A DNA stretch of 64,000 nucleotides. Origin: Solanum dulcamara. Taxonomy: Eukaryota; Streptophyta; Magnoliopsida; Solanales; Solanaceae. The translations under genes and the position numbers were made by a program. The first letter of the stretch is position 1. Each line of letters opens with the position of its first letter. The stretch is from positions 9,821,001 to 9,885,000 of the forward strand of contig NC_077247.1 of the NCBI RefSeq assembly GCF_947179165.1. Reading direction: 5' to 3'. Under the pieces are notes generated by a model. The model was not told the DNA's origin. It saw only the letters and a list, made by a program, of their open reading frames with translations, and made no database searches. Positions 33,931 through 44,282 of this stretch are shown here, in pieces.

Positions 33931-34395
33931 GTTAATCTTTCTTTTGGGCATGGTATTTATGAAACAAAAATATGTCTTTTATATAATTTCAAATAAGTTC
34001 CTATTCCTAGAGCCACTAGGATGGCCAATTTCTTGATTTCCGAAAAGTATTTTACTATGCTTCGATACATGTATATGATTCTAGAAGATTTATTTTGATA
34101 TAATCCAGGGTAACTTTCGAAAGGTAATTGACATGACTCTTGTCTCGATTTTTACATGATAGCTCATTCTGATTATTCCATCGAGTCTTAAATATGATTT
34201 AATTTGCATTAGTTTCTCACTACTCCACTCGTGGATACCCCAATGCTTCCTTGACCGAGCCCGGGCTAGGTTTTATTATCATGCGTACTTCTCTGAATTG
34301 TTCACCGTGTCCCGACGTGAGGGGGCAGGTATGACATGTACATGGGATGGTGTATGTTATGCCACGGAGTTATGCTGTGCCATGTACACATTTGC

Positions 34396-34470
34396 TTATG
34401 ATATGATATGATATGACATGATATGACATGATATGATTTGATATGGCCATCTGATATGATATGATCTGTT
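34396..34470. repeat. GATAT-rich microsatellite
   Basis: Imperfect GATAT/GACAT pentamer run in the 5' LTR of F. It falls in the segment deleted from the 3' LTR. Confidence 0.8.
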
Positions 34471-34698
34471 ACGGAGATATTCCCTACTCTGGTATTATGC
34501 TGTGCTGTGGCGCCAATGATGGGAGGGCGACCACGTTTGTTCATCGAGTCCCATAATGGGGCCGGATATGTAATATGTTTTTCTGCATACATTATCTGAG
34601 GTTTTGATCAACATTTGATATTTTTGGATATTTTGCTCATTTTTGCACATTCTGCTCTGGTAATGACTTTACTGATTTCAGTCCATGCTTTACATACT

Positions 34699-34735
34699 CA
34701 GTACATTTTCTGTACTGACCCCCTTTCTTCGGGGG
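34699..34735 (+). other. Double hairpin in the LTR of F
   Basis: CAGTAC (34699-34704) pairs with GTACTG (34712-34717) around a different loop from D's, then CCCCC (34719-34723) pairs with GGGGG (34731-34735). Confidence 0.6.
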
Positions 34736-35149
34736 CTGCGTTACATGCCCGCAGGTACAGACGATTGGTTTGCTGATCCGCTCGCTTAGGACATCCACCA
34801 TGTTGGTCGACAGTGCTCCATTGTCCGGAGCCCTATTTTGGTACTGACACTTTCTGTTGTATATATATATACGTTGTTCAGGGGTACGGTGGGGCCCTGT
34901 CCCATCATATGACTAGGATATCATTCCGTAGAGGTCTGTAGACATGAGATGTGGGTTTTGTATATATGTTTTGGGTTTTTTTTGTGTTCCGTGATGGCCT
35001 ATCGGCCCTCGTGCATTATATTTGTTTAGAGATCCCTTCTAATCATTACCTATGTTTATTCGATTAATGTACTAAGTGGGGCTAAAGGTACGTATGGGTG
35101 CCCAACTCGAGCACCAGTCATGGCCTACGGAGTTGGGTCATGACAGAAG

Positions 35150-35161
35150 TGGTATCAGAGC
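35150..35161 (+). other. Primer binding site, element F
   Basis: Exact TGGTATCAGAGC four bases after the LTR. Confidence 0.95.
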
Positions 35162-35528
35162 AGTCCTTCCTCAGAATGTCTACAGACCGTGTCTAGTAGA
35201 GTCTTGTTTATCAATGTGTTGCACGCCACATCTATAAACAGGAGGCTACAGGGCATTTAGGATGTTACCTTTCTTTCTTATCTAAGATCGTGCGATAGAG
35301 CCCATCCATAGGACATGAAATTCCTTTTTCTAACATTTGATTTTAGCTAAGGAACAATATCGATAGAGGAATGCGATGGATGATATTGGGAGCTACATAG
35401 TATACAGGTAAGTAAAGGTATGAAAGTGATATGTTGAGTAAGGTGTTGAGCTTGAAATGTAAAGTTGAAAATTTAAAGGAAAGTAGATAGGAAAGTGCAA
35501 TAAATGCAGTTTGAGGTAGACACATGAG

Positions 35529-35651
35529 GTAAGTCCATTATTTTCATACGGTTATTGATATTGAAAGCTCTGTGTGACTGTGATATAAGGTGATATAAAA
35601 AAAATGTATATGTTGGCCTTGTGAGGCATTGCTGCTATCTTCTACGTGCAG
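35529..35651 (+). other. Predicted leader intron, element F
   Basis: Donor GAG|GTAAGT and acceptor CTTCTACGTGCAG|GT, 123 bp, at the place matching D's predicted intron. A second good donor (CAG|GTAAGT) lies upstream at about 35407. Confidence 0.5.
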
Positions 35652-37313
35652 GTTTTGAGATAGTACAAAATACAGAGGAAACTATTCCCAATTATTTTTT
35701 TGAGAATAGAACAAAAGCAAGGAAGAGACTGAGACATACATTTAGAAGATGTCTTGGAAGTTGATACCGATAGGGTAAAATTTATAACGTTGGACTAAAA
35801 CTGAAAGAGGTTCCCTCTATGTTTTCGGTAAAAGGAGTACCATTTTTACTTGGAGTGTCATAATTCGAAAGAGAATTTCGGTTGGAAGGAAAAGTGTCCA
35901 GCGATTGAGTTTCATTCTTGCTGGAAAGTACAAAACCCTCAGCTGTTATTTGAGGACTAGAAAAAATATTGTTCACGACTCAAGACCATGTGAGTCAAGT
36001 ACTAGGAAGTACTCTGATGCTTAGTGGATATTAGTTCCTCTCCGGTGGAGGTTGGGAAAATGTTGTATGGGGACATCTTATCAGTTCCTAGTCGACTAAT
36101 TGGAGGTGTAACCTATGAATGGAAAAACATAAATTTGTAGGCGATTCAAGGTCACGTGTTTCATGTGATGGAAAAATGCTGGGGTGATTCATTAGGGCTT
36201 GCGATACGGAGGGATGATTTAGACAAAGGTTGAATACGTTTGCCTCACCAACTAGAATTAACCTGTAGCAAGAATTGTGAGGAAGGTGAAGAAGTGGTAT
36301 ACGAGTAGGGTATACTGTGAATATACGAGAATCGTTATGGAAATAAGTAAAGCTTAGTAAGGAAGCAACTACAAGATATGGTCGTGAGTAAGATTAGGAG
36401 TTAGTATCGGGTACACGATAAGGATGAAAGCTCACGAGGCAGAAAAGGGTATTATGTATATGTACCTCCATATTGGAAAATAGTGGGATACCTAGAGGAG
36501 AAAGAACAGAAATTACAAAACAACCGAGGCATTATGAAATTATTAAAGGAAAAAGTAGTATTCATTGGGAAAAACTGTGATAACAAAATGTGAAACATGT
36601 GTCATCAGAGTATAAGTGCCCCGAATGGAGAATCGGACACGGCCATAAGCACTAGTGACGTACTGATTGGGATGAATTGAATGTAGCTTCGACTAAACTA
36701 CTACATTAGTTATATGACTCGAGTACCAGTACTTGGACTAGATTGTGTACTATTCATCGAGAATACTAAGCAACCCATGGTTGTACTAAGGTTTCTTATA
36801 GAGGCAACCTAAAGTATAGATGTTCTAATAGAAGGTGTAGACATGGTGCGGTATGTTAAATATGTTAAAACAGAATCATTTGCGCATGAATAGTTGAAAA
36901 TGAACACAGGATGACATGGGTACACCCTAAAGGGGGAAGTGGACAAGAGAAATACAAGCGTAAGACAAAATCAACTGATGCTATCATATGTATATGGGAA
37001 CGCTTACACTCCAAACGAGATCCTATAACAGATGGATGGATCTCGAGGCTAATAATAAATAGATATAAGTTGCGGTATCTAAGACCGTGTGAAGAATCAT
37101 TGGTAGAGACCTTGATGGATGGTGTGATCACTACCCTCGGGAATCTAGTAGTCCAGGACGAAAGATAGTCACGCACGAAAGCAAAAAGTAAAGATTGAGG
37201 ATCAAAAAGGGTAAAACAGTAATCGTAAAAGATGGATGTGTTACGAAAGTGTCTCAGAATCTGTAAGATCTCGACTCGCTCCCAATAATGTAATAAAGGT
37301 AAAACGAGGAAAT

Positions 37314-37431
37314 AGACGCGATTATATCAACATTAACGTACCCAATTCCATCAAAGTGATAAGGTTAAGCGTGCTAAGGTGGGAGCAATTTTAGGATGGG
37401 TGACCCCTTGAGAAGTATGCAAGAATTCTAT
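37314..37431 (+). pseudogene. 5S rRNA-derived sequence (element F, sense)
   Basis: By eye about 118 bp align with 5S rRNA on the plus strand: a GACGCGATTATATCAACATTAA 5' half (read as two blocks, GACGCGATTA and TATCAACATTAA), TTCCATCA, GGTTAAGCGTGCT (A-box region kept) and an intact TTAGGATGGGTGACC (C-box region), then GAGAAGT. It is in the same orientation as the element, opposite to the blocks in C and D, and its surroundings do not obviously match theirs. It is more diverged at the 3' end. Not expected to be a working 5S gene. Confidence 0.8.
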
Positions 37432-38058
37432 ATATTCAGACGTAAGACACAAATGAGAGGCTAGAGTAACTTAAGGGAAAACTAGAGTTTATGGAATGGC
37501 TATAAACCGTAAGAGGCCGCGTAAGACGATGTAGACTAGGCTGGTGATGAGACAAAAAGTGCATCACAACTCTAGAACAACGATATGCTTGAATAGCGTT
37601 TGGAGCTATTTTGTAGTCTATTTGATAGTGAATATATACATATATATATATATATATGAATGTGTAGGATGTCCCACGTACGATTATATCGGTGGACATG
37701 TGAGTTCCAACAACTGGTGTCATAGTAAGGAAGGCATTAATCACGCTAGGGTACCAAAGATCGAGCGACAATAAGAATAAAAGGTACAACTGTTGCAACG
37801 TACTCTACTATTATTTGACTGTAGGTTAAATTGGAGATTTTAGTAGAGCGATATTTGGGAAATAAAGAGGGTAAGTAGATAGAAAACAAAGAGATCAAAC
37901 TATTAGAAGGAGGTGAAAAGTAAGGAAACCTCAGTAAGTGAAACTCCCGAGAGAAATCACCGGCAAGGCGCGAGACCATATTATATTAGGCCAAAGAGGG
38001 ATCACAATATTCTCAAGTACCAAAAAAGGAAACCCATAACGGGGAATGAGGACTCGTG

Positions 38059-39360
38059 TAAGACCTAGTAGTTCGAGTATATTTTCAACTCTCAGGAGAA
38101 CCAGTGATGGAATGGGCAGCTAATACAACATCGCCGAGAGGGAAGTTTATTTCCTACCTTAAGGCAAGAAAAATGATCAGAAAAGGTTGTGTTTATCACC
38201 TGGTTCGCATACAGTATTTGGAAGCGGAAGCACCAACCCTTCAATCAGTTCCCGTAGTTAATGAATTCTCATATATATACCCAGACGAGCTTCCAGGCCT
38301 TTCTCCCGAACGGGAGATAGACTTTACCGTAGATGTACTGCTAGATACACATATGATATATATTCCTCCATACAGAATGGCATCTGCAGAATTAAAAGAG
38401 CTGAAGGAGAAGTTAAAAGACTTACTGGAAAAAGGCTTTATCAGACCGAGTACTTCACCTTGGGGAGCCTCGGTATTATTTGTGTAAAAGAAAGATGGGT
38501 CGCTGCAGATGTGTATTGATTACAGGTAGCTGAATAAGGTAACCATTAAGAATAAACACCCCCTTCCCAGGATTGATGATTTATTTGATCAGTTGGAGGG
38601 TGCTAAGTGGTTTTCAAAAATAGACTTGCAATCGGGTTATCATCAGGTGCGGGTAAGAGAATCAGATAAACCAAAGACAACATTCTGGACCCAATATGGC
38701 CATTACGAGTTCAGAGTGATGTCTTTTGGCCTGACAAATGCTCCAGCGGTATTCATGGACCTGATAAATCGGGTATTTAGACCATTCTTGGATATGTTCA
38801 TGATTATATTTATTGATGATATTCTGATTTATTCTCGATCAGAAGCAGAGCATGCAAATCATCTGAGAGCGGTACTTGTAGTACTCTGACACCAGAAACT
38901 GTATGCTAAATTTTCCAAATGTGAATTTTGCTTGACTTCTATGGCACTTCTGGGATATATTGTTGGGGCTGATGGTATTCGGGTAGATACACTGAAGATC
39001 GAGGCCGTAATGAACTGGCCTAGGCTGAAGACACCTACAGAGGTACGCAGCTTCTTGGGATTAACAAGTTATTATAGGATATCTGTAGAGAAATTTGCTT
39101 CAATTTCAGCACTACTGTCAAGATTAACTCAGAAGGGAGTCAAATTCTAGTGGACTCGTGCCTGTCAACGAACCTTTTAGTTATTCAAAGAGAAGTTGAC
39201 TACAGCTCCAGTTCTAACTCTTCCAGATGGACCAGATAGGTATGTTAATTATTGTGATGCTTCGGGTGTAAGAATAGGTTGTGTCTTAATGCAGCATGGT
39301 AAAGTTATAACTTACGCTTTTTGGCACCTTAAAAAGCATGAAAAAAGGGATAAAGAATGA
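38059..39360 (+). pseudogene. pol fragment: protease end, RT and start of RNase H (element F)
   Basis: One continuous frame with five in-frame stops and no frameshift. After the protease-RT linker (VYFQLSGEP, RGKFISYLKARKMI) come the RT blocks: [47 protein letters not shown] (first catalytic Asp), [18 protein letters not shown], and FIDDILIYS (the catalytic Asp pair), then LGYIVGADGIRV and RSFLGLTSYYR. RNase H begins with a YCDASG block and breaks off near 39345. Stops lie at 38485, 38527, 38887, 39148 and 39178; four fall where relatives have Gln or Arg and fit C-to-T changes. RNase H end and all of integrase are missing. RT copies RNA into DNA in the virus-like particle; this copy is dead but young. 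Confidence 0.9.
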
Positions 39361-39427
39361 GCATGATTAAAGGGATAACAATAAGAGGAACCGCCCGAAG
39401 TATGAAGACACCCCATGAGGTTAGTTT

Positions 39428-39447
39428 AACATTCGAGGACGAACGTT
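39428..39447 (+). other. Hairpin before the polypurine tract (element F)
   Basis: AACATTCG AGGA CGAACGTT, an 8-bp stem with one mismatch, directly before the polypurine tract. Confidence 0.65.
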
Positions 39448-39448
39448 C

Positions 39449-39463
39449 AAAAGGGGGGAAGAA
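39449..39463 (+). other. Polypurine tract, element F
   Basis: AAAAGGGGGGAAGAA next to the 3' LTR. Confidence 0.9.
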
Positions 39464-41822
39464 TGTTATAACCCGTATTTTGCACATTAGGATATTTTTG
39501 AGATAATGGTAACAAGTCAAGGACAAGGCTATGTTTGATCTTGTTGGATACAAAATTCTTATGACTAAATTAGAATTTCAACTTGGAAATATTATAAAAG
39601 GTGAGGGCAAAAATTAGAATTTCTCATAGAGAATATTATATCCCATATTTTATACAGTTGGATGTTTTAGGGTAGCTGTGGTAAAGTTAAGGGAATGACC
39701 ATCTTCCAAAATTTATTTAATATACAAGTTGGATATGAATATTATTTATGATCATTAATAGTGTGGAAATAATGGAAAAGGCAAAGGGCAAAAATGAAAG
39801 TTGGCAAAGTGGCCTATGGTAATATTGTGAAAGGCTAGGGGTAAAATAGGAATTTCATAAAGTCTTAAAAGAGATTCATGTGGGCCCCACATGCCACATA
39901 GCAGCCCGTGATTGGAGGAAAGGGGTGTGTTGGACCAATGAGATCTTGACACGTGTCACCACTTGGGGGATGACATGTGTCACCCCTAAAGTAGATCTTG
40001 ACATGTGTCACCACTTGGGGGTGTTGCACCAATGAGATCTTAATTTCCACACTCATCTAGAGTGTTCAAGAGCAAGGAAAACGAAATTACAAGAAAAAAA
40101 AAGAGAAGAGAAGAGAAATTAATGTAGAAAGAAGGAAAGAGCTACGGTTTTGGGAGGAGAAAAAGGTAAGTTCTCCAATTCCGTTCCAAGAATTAATTAT
40201 ATGAGTAATATAATGATGTTATGAAGATATTAGTAATGAAAATTTATGGTTTGAAGCAGCCCAAAACGTTACCAAACAGCCAATAAGTTTCAGCTGCGCT
40301 AAAGGAAATTCTGAGGCAAGTTTTGGCGAGTTTTGGTGAATTTCGGGAAAGGTAAGGTTTTATATTTCAATTGAACTTTATGAGGATGTTATGAAGTATA
40401 TTACATGTCTTAAAATATGATGGAAGTGTAAAAAATGTATAAGGATGCTTGACGTTAGAAACAAACTAAATGGAAGTCGTAGTAGTTAAATCAAAGTCGC
40501 GTAGTGTGTTGTTTGGTGGTGCTGCAGTTTGGTGGTGGTTTAATTGCGTGTTTCAGGGCTGTAAAGTAATCAAAAATGGATGTGGGTGCTTCTGGTTGCA
40601 GCCACACGACCCTCCATTTGGTATGATTAAATATTTTACGAAATAAAGGTTAAAAACTCTACTTTGGTATCGTAGTTTTGAACGAGTTATTTGGAGCTTG
40701 TATTGTGTAAATTTGAAGTGATTTACTTGTATACATGCTGCTGGCTGTTGTTTTTGGTATGGTTGTTGAAATTATGGCCGAGTTGAGAACTCGGGGATGT
40801 TGAAGTTATAGGGGAGATGCTGCCCGATTTTCGGTAGATTCGGAGCTAGTAATGAATAGTTGAGGGAAATGAATAAGGAAAGGACCTCTATGGAGACTTG
40901 GCTGTAGAGTTGGAATTGGAAAGTGAAAGGTTATTAACCTTAGTATTAATTTCATGTTAAATAGGTTCAAGAGACGACGAGGCAAGCATAGTTAAGAGTA
41001 ATCCGTAAGAGGTATGTAAAGTCTATCCTTTCTCTTCTTTTGGCATGTCTTTGTCTTAAGTATGTAAAGCCTATCCTTTCTCTTCTTTTGGCATATCTTT
41101 GTCATAAGTATGTAAAGCTTATTCTTTCTCTTGGTATGTTTTGGCATAAGTACGTAAAGTTAATCTTTCTTTTGGGCATGGTATTTATGAAACAAAAATA
41201 TGTCTTTTATATAATTTCAAATAAGTTCCTATTCCTAGAGCCACTAGGATGGCCAATTTCTTGATTTCCGAAAGATATTTTATTATGCTTCGATACATGT
41301 ATATGATTCTAGAAGATTTATTTTGATATAATCCAGGGTAACTTTCGAAAGGTAATTGACATGACTCTTGTCTCGATTTTTACATGATAGCTCTGACCCC
41401 TTTTCTTTGGGGGCTGCGTTACATGCCCGCAGGTACAGACGATTGGTTTGCTGATCCGCTCGCTTAGGACATCCACCATGTTGGTCGACAGTGCTCTATT
41501 GTCCGCAGCCCTATTTTGGTACTGACACTTTCTGTTGTATATATATATACGTTGTTCAGGGGTACGATGGGGCCCTGTCCCATCATATGACTAGGATATC
41601 ATTCCGTAGAGGTCTGTAGACATGAGATGTGGGTTTTGTATATATGTTTTGGGTTTTTTTGTGTTCCGTGATGGCCTATCGGCCCTCATGCATTATATCT
41701 GTTTAGAGATCCCTTCTAATCATTACCTATGTTTATTCGATTAATGTACTAAGTGGGGCTAAGGGTATGTATGGATGCCCAACTCGGGCACCAGTCATGA
41801 CCTATGGAGTTGGGTCGTGACA
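39464..41822 (+). repeat. 3' LTR of element F (2359 bp, internally deleted)
   Basis: Matches the 5' LTR but lacks about 550 bp: at about 41392 it jumps from the equivalent of 34165 to that of 34714. The lost segment holds the microsatellite and the first hairpin. Confidence 0.9.
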
Positions 41823-41827
41823 TTAAG
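41823..41827. repeat. Target site duplication TTAAG, right of element F
   Basis: Perfect match to 32229-32233. Confidence 0.92.
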
Positions 41828-43245
41828 TCTATTGATTTGAAATAATGCACTCTTTTTTATATGAATCATGTGATTGAGCCAAAGTAATATGTCCTCTCAA
41901 CGTCTCTTCTCTAAAATTTTCTTCAGATGTTATTTTTCAGAGGGTTGTTATGTCTCTATATGTTTTGTGTTACCACCTAAGAGAATGTGATTTGAGGCAT
42001 TGTAAGCTATAGTAGTAGAACGATCCTAGATCTAGAAAGACAAAGTTAGAGGAGTACCCAATGAAAGTGAGAATGGTGGTTAATTGAGGCTTGTAACTAT
42101 AGTTATGTATCTAGAAGTAAGTAATAAGGTGATAAGTCAAGTCCCTTTGGTTTTGACTAAAGAGTAGTAAGTATCATCTAGCTTTCATGAAGAATTGGTG
42201 GTTAGGATGAGTTAGAGTATATTCAAACGAAGGAAGAAATTTATGTTGGTGTGTCATTGTGTTAGTAAATACAAAGTATATATGTTGGATATAAGGACAG
42301 AGTACTCATAAGGTGATAGACCTAAGCTAGGCTTATGATTTTGAAGAGAGAGCCCATGATATTCATAGGTCTATGGAATGATTAGGGAATAATGTATTGT
42401 GAATGGGTAAATAGTATTGAGGTTGTGAAACAAAATATGATGATAAACTGTAAAATAGGTAGACTAGGAGATAATGATTGACTACTTATCATGAGGGTTT
42501 AATGGGTGAGTATTTCTTCATTTTATCTATTAGTTATAAGTTAGTATAGTATGCGAGAAGTGTGTGATGTATATGTTTAGTACTAGACCCTAAGCTTGAA
42601 CTTTAGATGAGCATTGTAAAAAGAGGCATAGCATTATGAGAGTGATGTTGTTAGTTTGGAAATTTGCTCTAGTAAGATTGACATAGTGTTTGTGAGAGAT
42701 TAAGATGGTACAAGTGCGGTATTTTAACCCTTAGATGAGAGCAATGAAGTAGGGCTAAGTAATTAGATAAACAAGAGCATTAACAGATGTACCCAAGATT
42801 GTATATAATCAGATGAGGCTCAAATTAAGTTTATGATTTTCTATATCTACCTAGATAGTATATTTGAGTTATTAATGTAGAGCAGGCTGATGTAAGCTTT
42901 CTTTATTAGACTTAAGAGTTTGGTTGAAGGGATCATATATGGACAATGATGTGCCTCTTAAATATAGTATAAGTGTCCTAGTTACGTAGATATGAACATA
43001 GATATGAACATATTAAAGAGGTATTAGCAGGCTAAGAAGGAAAAGTCAGACTATTAAAATTTAGATATAGCTTCTTTACAAGACAATGCGGGTAACGATT
43101 ATAGAAGCCTTAGAAAAATCTTAGTACCTGCACTTGGAGAGTTCGGTAAACATGAAATTAATATTTTTCCAAGTATTAGTGTAAATCAAATATATACAAG
43201 TTTAGAGAATGTGGAATAGGTCCATAGAGATAGAATGTCGACTTC
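41828..43245 (+). repeat. Element E continuation, unassigned internal sequence
   Basis: Continues the sequence interrupted by F. There is no open frame of note on either strand and no protein similarity that I recognise. By context it is the decayed interior of element E; it could also be ordinary intergenic DNA. Confidence 0.35.
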
Positions 43246-43250
43246 AAACC
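43246..43250. repeat. Target site duplication AAACC, left of solo LTR G
   Basis: AAACC before TGTCACGACC; second copy at 46815-46819. Confidence 0.92.
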
Positions 43251-43725
43251 TGTCACGACCCAAACCCGTGGGCCGCGACTGGGGTCCGACCTGGACCCCC
43301 GTATATGTATCTATTAAATATAAGAACTATACATATGAACCCAGTGGGTGATAAAATATTCATACACGTGTAGCCCTTTTTATTTGCATAATATGATGAA
43401 AGGGCAAGCCAGCCGACAAGGCTGTTATAGCATAATAACATTTACAACTCATCGTACAACCATAATCGCACAAAACTCACACATTACCTACATACACATG
43501 TCTACAGACCTCTAAGAATAGTAAAGGTAATATATGGTGGGATAGGGCCCCCGCCGTACCCCTGAATAAACAAACATATATATATATATATATATCAAAT
43601 GACCAATATCAAAGGTTAGGCTCCAGAATAGTAGAGCACTTCCAACATCACTGAGTGGAAACCCTAAGTTGGCAGAACTCTAAAATGAATATATGTACCT
43701 ATGGGCATGAAATGCTTCCCCCCGA

Positions 43726-43763
43726 GGAAAGGGAGGTCAGTACGATATATGTACTGAGTATAT
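43726..43763 (-). other. Double hairpin in solo LTR G
   Basis: GTACTG/CAGTAC stem at about 43738-43756 with the adjacent C-run/G-run stem partly worn. Confidence 0.5.
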
Positions 43764-43964
43764 AAAGTATAAAACATCATAACTGAGACAACAACTGAAA
43801 TAGGGATGCAGGGGGCAAGTATAACATTTAGCCATCTACCGTACCTATATTTTATAAAATAAAGGCATACATGCTATCATCACGTCTTGTATCTAGCCCG
43901 TTCGGGGACTTGTGTAATAACTACATCATTTTGTCATCATAAGAACTTATATACTATTAGCGCT

Positions 43965-44282
43965 GTGGAACGTACAGCCCGATCCATATATATATAAAGT
44001 ACACACAGAGAAACGATGGCCCAATCCACATATCTTATAATAATGCTGAGGAACAACGGCTCGATCAATATATCGTATAACAATGCCGAGGTACGATAGC
44101 CCGATCCATATATCATGTAACAATGTCAAGGTACGACATCCTGATCCGTATATCATGTAACAATACCGAGGTACGATGGCTCTATCTATAAATAACATAG
44201 CATGCCATGGAACGTACGTCCCGATCCTTACATAGCAAAATATGCCGAGGTACGTTCGGCCTGATCCATATATGTCATAATG
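43965..44282. repeat. Minisatellite in solo LTR G, about eight copies
   Basis: Diverged units of about 40-42 bp with the pattern GCCGAGGTACGA..GCCCGATCCATATAT. Same place in the LTR and same unit type as B's array at 29300-29668. Confidence 0.8.

Larger units (their letters stand above)
32234..35145 (+). repeat. 5' LTR of element F (2912 bp)
   Basis: Begins TGTTATAACC, ends TCATGACA. Carries duplicated G-box units, four 48-bp type repeats, a GATAT-rich microsatellite and the double hairpin at 34699-34735. Confidence 0.9.
35146..38058 (+). repeat. Non-coding internal part of element F
   Basis: About 2.9 kb. The first 600 bp match the leaders of D and B. No gag can be read. The open frames on both strands (for example 36911-37168 plus and 36865-37176 minus) show no known features. 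It holds the predicted intron and the 5S-like block. Confidence 0.65.
32234..41822 (+). mobile_element. Element F: large-LTR element with a pol block
   Basis: 9589 bp bounded by TGTTATAACC and GTGACA with a perfect TTAAG duplication. 5' LTR 32234-35145, internal region 35146-39463, 3' LTR 39464-41822. LTR divergence is about 2% by eye outside one deletion. The leader is homologous to D and B. The internal region is a mosaic: about 2.9 kb non-coding, including a sense-oriented 5S-like block, then a protease/RT/RNase H block in one frame that stops abruptly before the 3' untranslated end. Gag and integrase are missing. Confidence 0.9.

Noticed and set aside
37436..37798. Overlapping open frames on both strands near 37.5 kb
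   Set aside because: They span an AT microsatellite in the non-coding part of F and show no known domain.
38059..39360. A living RT gene or a retron/DGR-type RT
   Set aside because: The block order and neighbours are those of Ty3/gypsy pol, with LTRs, primer site and polypurine tract around it. Five stops make it inactive.
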